From NCBI GenBank assembly GCA_947630525.1, contig CANRHW010000069.1, positions 1 through 8,125 of the forward strand: a stretch of 8,125 bases of DNA, read 5' to 3'. Numbering within the stretch: position 1 is the stretch's first letter; every line of letters starts with the position of its first letter. The position numbers and the translations under genes were made by a program. This DNA is from an uncultured Clostridia bacterium (GTDB lineage: Bacteria; Bacillota; Clostridia; UMGS1883). The notes beneath the pieces were generated by a model. It made no database searches. It had not been told where the DNA came from and saw nothing but the letters and a program-made list of their open reading frames with translations. Below, piece by piece: positions 5,556 through 8,125 of this stretch.

Positions 5556-6022
5556 GGGTTGGACCCTCCCTTGTACAAAAAGTCGATATTTTCAGTGCTT
5601 TTTAATATATCAAGATACCTTGCGCACTCGGCTTTTGCGCTTTCAATCTGAAGTTCCCGATAATTGCCGCATTCTTCCCGATGTGCGCCGAACACCTCGC
5701 CTTCGTGGGCGACGATCTTTTCCAGCGTGTCGAGCACTGCCGCCAGAACCTTTGCTTTTTCCACATCCCGGGTCAACAGATAAAAGCCCGTCCGGCAGCC
5801 CATGGGCCCGAAATATATCACCCTGTCCCCTATTTCGGAATTGCGTATATATGTGGCAAACATATGCTCCACCGTGTGCAGGGTCACATTATCCATGTAA
5901 ACCCCGCAGTTGGGCTTCCTCGTTCTTAAATCAAAGGTCGTAATATCTCCGTCCACTCGGGAAACATATATCCCCGGCTCCAAAAGGTCATGGTTGACTG
6001 AAAAGCTCGCTATTCTGTTCAT
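5552..6022 (-). CDS. luxS: S-ribosylhomocysteine lyase LuxS (AI-2 synthase)
   Basis: LuxS splits S-ribosylhomocysteine into homocysteine and 4,5-dihydroxy-2,3-pentanedione, the precursor of autoinducer-2. At 156 residues it is full length. The metal-binding set is intact: His49 and His53 in 'HTVEHMFAT' and Cys118 in 'EECGNYR'. The catalytic Glu52 and Cys76 ('GPMGCRTGFYLL') are also present, along with the N-terminal 'SFSVNHDLLEPGIYVSR' substrate region. AAGGAGG (6036-6030) sits 7 bases before the ATG and is itself inside the last codons of the VanW gene, which luxS overlaps by 4 bases. The main role is probably recycling of homocysteine. AI-2 would be released as a by-product, and no AI-2 receptor or Lsr transporter is visible here. 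Confidence 0.98.
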   Translation of the reverse strand: MNRIASFSVNHDLLEPGIYVSRVDGDITTFDLRTRKPNCGVYMDNVTLHTVEHMFATYIRNSEIGDRVIYFGPMGCRTGFYLLTRDVEKAKVLAAVLDTLEKIVAHEGEVFGAHREECGNYRELQIESAKAECARYLDILKSTENIDFLYKGGSNP

Positions 6023-7593
6023 TGCATATCCTCCTTCGGGGCTTCCGGCCCCACGCTGACGATTTTATCCCGAGCTTTGTATGTACTGCGACCAAGCTTG
6101 TCCCGCCTTATTTCGACCCCGTCTTTATATACGGCGCGAAAACTTTCCACAACATAACCGCGTGCGCCGTCCTGTTTGGTAATGCGTTCACCGGGGCCAA
6201 GGCTTTCGTCAACCATCTCGCGGGTTTTGGGTTCAAGCACGGAAAGCGTGTTGTTGATTATTTTGACGCTGTCGTAATAATCTGCGGCTTGTCCCATAAT
6301 CCGAACCGTCAGCTTGCCGCCGTTTACTTCGGCAATTATCTTTATCGGCGCGGCGGAGCTGTTTTTGAATTTAAAATCCTGATTGGGATAGCTGATGGCC
6401 GCGTCTTGGCCAAGGGGCAGATAAGCCACCGGCAGCGAATGGTTTGAACGCCGAACTATTTCAAGGTCGGCTTTGAGCGCGGCGTTATACAGGGTGCTGG
6501 ATATTTGGCACACACCTGCGCCCACCGAATCAACGACCATGCCGTCAGCGTAACCCTTGGCTACCTGGTAGCCCTTTTCCTCAGTGATTTCGCCTATACG
6601 TCCGTTAAAAGAAAAGGTCTCGCCCGGCAGAAGTTCGGCCCCGCTGAGCAGCTCCGAGGCCAGACGAATATTGTGCGCCCTCGTTGTATATCCGGTATCA
6701 AATTCCGTAGTCATTTCGCCGATAACATCGGGATATAATGCCTCGTCGTCAAGAGCGGCCACGCTTTCGCCGTCGATCATAAAGTCGTAGCTTTCCCCTT
6801 CGAGAGTGTTGTCCTTTTGGATTTCACGGGCAATGTCAAGATTGAACACCTTGACCGTAGCCGTAACTTTGCCATCGGAGTTTCGCCCATAGGGCGCGTG
6901 CGGATCGGAGGCCGCCATACGGTAAATATCGTCCACGTCAAGAAGAGTAAAAGGGAGAATATTTATCGGCGCCTTTATGGTCTCTATCTCCTCAAAGGAC
7001 GACGCCTCCACAATAGTCGATACAAGCTTGTCCAAATCCACCTCGCGGCCATTGCGGCCATTGGTCACAGTAACTCTGTCGTCGGTGATCTCAAAGGTAG
7101 ATTCCGTAGGAGGCTGACGGTAGCTCTCAACATACTCCGCAAGCTTCCCCCCGCCGTTAAGACTGACCAACGCCTGGGATGACGACAGGCGGCTTGGACT
7201 GAAAAACGAACGAAAAATCTCATAAGCGTTTTTCGCAAAGCTTCGGGATTTGCCAATCTCATAGGCTTCGTTCACAATTACGTCGGTCTTATACATAAGC
7301 CCCAGTTCGTCAATGGTAAATTCCCGTGAATTGTCGTCGTCAATGACAATAGTTATTCGTCTGCCGGCGAATTCTTTTTCAAGAGCCTGGGCCGCGGCCT
7401 TTGGACTCATGCCCCCGACCCGTATGCCGTCAACATACACATTGCGCAGGATTTTATCCGAACTGGCCTCCGCCGCCACATAAAGACAGCCCGCGCCGAT
7501 TATCAATATAACTGTCAGAGCCACGGCCAACGCAGGCAAAAGCCGGCGCATTTTCGCGGATTTACGTCTTATCTTCCGCATTTTATCCCTCAT
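6019..7593 (-). CDS. Membrane-anchored VanW family protein with peptidoglycan-binding-like and G5-like regions
   Basis: The 524-residue product has a basic N-terminus (RKIRRKSAK) and one membrane segment at about 18-41, placing the rest outside the cell. Residues about 50-310 resemble the PG_binding_4 repeats common upstream of VanW domains ('VYVDGIRVGGMSPKAAAQAL' start). The VanW domain spans about 315-435, with its core 'GAGVCQISSTLYNAAL' (358-373), 'RRSNHSLPVAYLPLGQDA' and 'SYPNQDFKFKN'. Residues about 445-515 look like a G5 domain. The function of VanW is not established; the name comes from a vancomycin-resistance cluster, but such YoaR-like proteins are widespread and do not indicate resistance. 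AGAAAGG lies 9 bases before the ATG. The start is one base after the U32 stop, and the end overlaps luxS by 4 bases. Confidence 0.9.
   Translation of the reverse strand: MRDKMRKIRRKSAKMRRLLPALAVALTVILIIGAGCLYVAAEASSDKILRNVYVDGIRVGGMSPKAAAQALEKEFAGRRITIVIDDDNSREFTIDELGLMYKTDVIVNEAYEIGKSRSFAKNAYEIFRSFFSPSRLSSSQALVSLNGGGKLAEYVESYRQPPTESTFEITDDRVTVTNGRNGREVDLDKLVSTIVEASSFEEIETIKAPINILPFTLLDVDDIYRMAASDPHAPYGRNSDGKVTATVKVFNLDIAREIQKDNTLEGESYDFMIDGESVAALDDEALYPDVIGEMTTEFDTGYTTRAHNIRLASELLSGAELLPGETFSFNGRIGEITEEKGYQVAKGYADGMVVDSVGAGVCQISSTLYNAALKADLEIVRRSNHSLPVAYLPLGQDAAISYPNQDFKFKNSSAAPIKIIAEVNGGKLTVRIMGQAADYYDSVKIINNTLSVLEPKTREMVDESLGPGERITKQDGARGYVVESFRAVYKDGVEIRRDKLGRSTYKARDKIVSVGPEAPKEDMQ
6030..6036 (-). 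promoter_or_regulatory. Strong ribosome binding site for luxS inside the VanW gene
   Basis: AAGGAGG on the minus strand ends 7 bases before the luxS ATG and forms the Lys-Glu-Asp codons at the end of the VanW protein. Together with the ATGA overlap, it allows both independent initiation and translational coupling. Confidence 0.85.
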
Positions 7594-7594
7594 C

Positions 7595-8125
7595 TCAATT
7601 AGCCTTTCTGAGCATTGCGTCCTTTTCCACCGGTTTGTCAGTCTTTATATAAACCGTCATTGCGGCATGCCGGGCAACGTCAAGCTCGGCGCCGCTTTCA
7701 TCGGTCATATATTCAACCTTTTGGCTGAAGCATGGCAGAACCGGCTGCAAAACTTCTATCTCATCACCTATAAAAAATCGGTTGCGCTGAGTTACCCTGG
7801 CAAGGCCCGTCTTGGGGTCGTAATCCTCTACAATGCCGACAACGTCGTAATCTCTGATATATGAACTGCTGCCATAAACTTGCAGGCCGCCGGAGGGCAG
7901 ACCAAAGAAAAATCCCGGGCAGTATTCTCTGTGGCTAACCTTGCATACCTCGGAGTAAAGCTCCGGGTCAAAAACATAGCCCTCCGGGTCGGCAAGATAA
8001 GCGTCGATAGCTTTCCTGTAAGCACGCACAACGGTCGCCACATAGTACTCGCTCTTAACTCTGCCCTCGATTTTAAGAGACGTAACGCCGCTTTTGACCA
8101 ACTCCGGAATGTGATCTATCATGCA
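7595..8125 (-). CDS. U32 family peptidase / tRNA U34 hydroxylation-type protein, C-terminal part
   Basis: The gene runs off the window edge; about 176 C-terminal residues are visible. 'CMIDHIPELVKSGVTSLKIEGRVKSEYYVATVVRAYRKAID', quoted here as family-typical segments around Ile-Glu-Gly-Arg, is characteristic of the U32 family. It is followed by 'REYCPGFFFG' and the small C-terminal beta domain ('VGIVEDYDPKTGLARVTQRNRFFIGDEIEVLQP'). The Met at 8122 is internal, since the frame stays open to the edge and the family is usually about 400 residues or more. In Bacillus subtilis the YrrN/YrrO (TrhP1/TrhP2) pair of this family takes part in prephenate-dependent 5-hydroxylation of tRNA U34. This fragment looks YrrO-like, but the catalytic region is outside the window. 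It ends one base before the VanW start, implying co-transcription. Confidence 0.9.
   Translation of the reverse strand, partial: CMIDHIPELVKSGVTSLKIEGRVKSEYYVATVVRAYRKAIDAYLADPEGYVFDPELYSEVCKVSHREYCPGFFFGLPSGGLQVYGSSSYIRDYDVVGIVEDYDPKTGLARVTQRNRFFIGDEIEVLQPVLPCFSQKVEYMTDESGAELDVARHAAMTVYIKTDKPVEKDAMLRKAN

Noticed and set aside
7456..7480. Lipoprotein signal (Cys36) in the VanW protein
   Set aside because: The residues before the cysteine are Gly-Ala-Gly, which do not fit a lipobox with Leu/Val/Ile at -3. The segment reads better as an uncleaved membrane anchor.
6019..7593. Vancomycin resistance gene
   Set aside because: VanW-domain proteins of this YoaR-like type are widespread. No vanR/S/H/B/X genes are nearby, so resistance should not be inferred from the name.
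1..8125. CRISPR array, defence system, prophage or intact insertion sequence
   Set aside because: There are no regularly spaced direct repeats and no cas, nuclease-defence, integrase or transposase motifs. All long genes fit housekeeping or envelope families.

Overview
All recognisable genes in this window lie on the minus strand, so they read from position 8125 down to 1. The gene set is ordinary chromosomal material of a Gram-positive Firmicute, most likely an uncultured member of the Clostridia. The clues are Rex with its typical HTH sequence, luxS next to mtnN, RuvX followed by a DUF1292 protein, a two-gene-type U32 peptidase, VanW/G5 and copper-amine-oxidase 'stalk' envelope proteins, and strong AGGAGG-type ribosome binding sites. 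I see no phage genes, intact insertion sequence, tRNA, rRNA or CRISPR array.

Region A (8125-4866) is a tightly packed series: the C-terminal part of a U32 peptidase (cut by the window edge), a membrane-anchored VanW/G5 protein, luxS and mtnN. The first junction has one base between stop and start, and the next two are 4-base ATGA overlaps, so translational coupling is likely. MtnN cleaves S-adenosylhomocysteine to S-ribosylhomocysteine, and LuxS cleaves that to homocysteine and the AI-2 precursor. The two genes together form the complete detoxification and recycling branch of the activated methyl cycle.

Region B (4872-1272) starts at the end of mtnN. A consensus-like promoter there overlaps an imperfect Rex-type inverted repeat, and three co-oriented genes follow with short gaps: rex (NADH/NAD+ sensor), a secreted leucine-rich-repeat plus stalk-domain protein, and a cardiolipin synthase. 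This layout suggests a self-regulated rex unit that may also link redox state to envelope and phospholipid genes.

Region C (1224-154) has its own extended -10 promoter, then ruvX, a small acidic DUF1292 protein, and a non-coding stretch of about 240 bases. That stretch folds into a long rod with a central bubble and resembles 6S RNA; it ends in a perfect 10-bp terminator hairpin with a T-tract. Region D (1-153) has two further palindromes, a second minus-strand terminator, and a probable promoter, ribosome binding site and start codon for a gene that continues past position 1.

No clearly new biological system is present. The most useful non-coding observations are the probable 6S RNA, the Rex operator inside the end of mtnN, and the cluster of small palindromes between two terminators.
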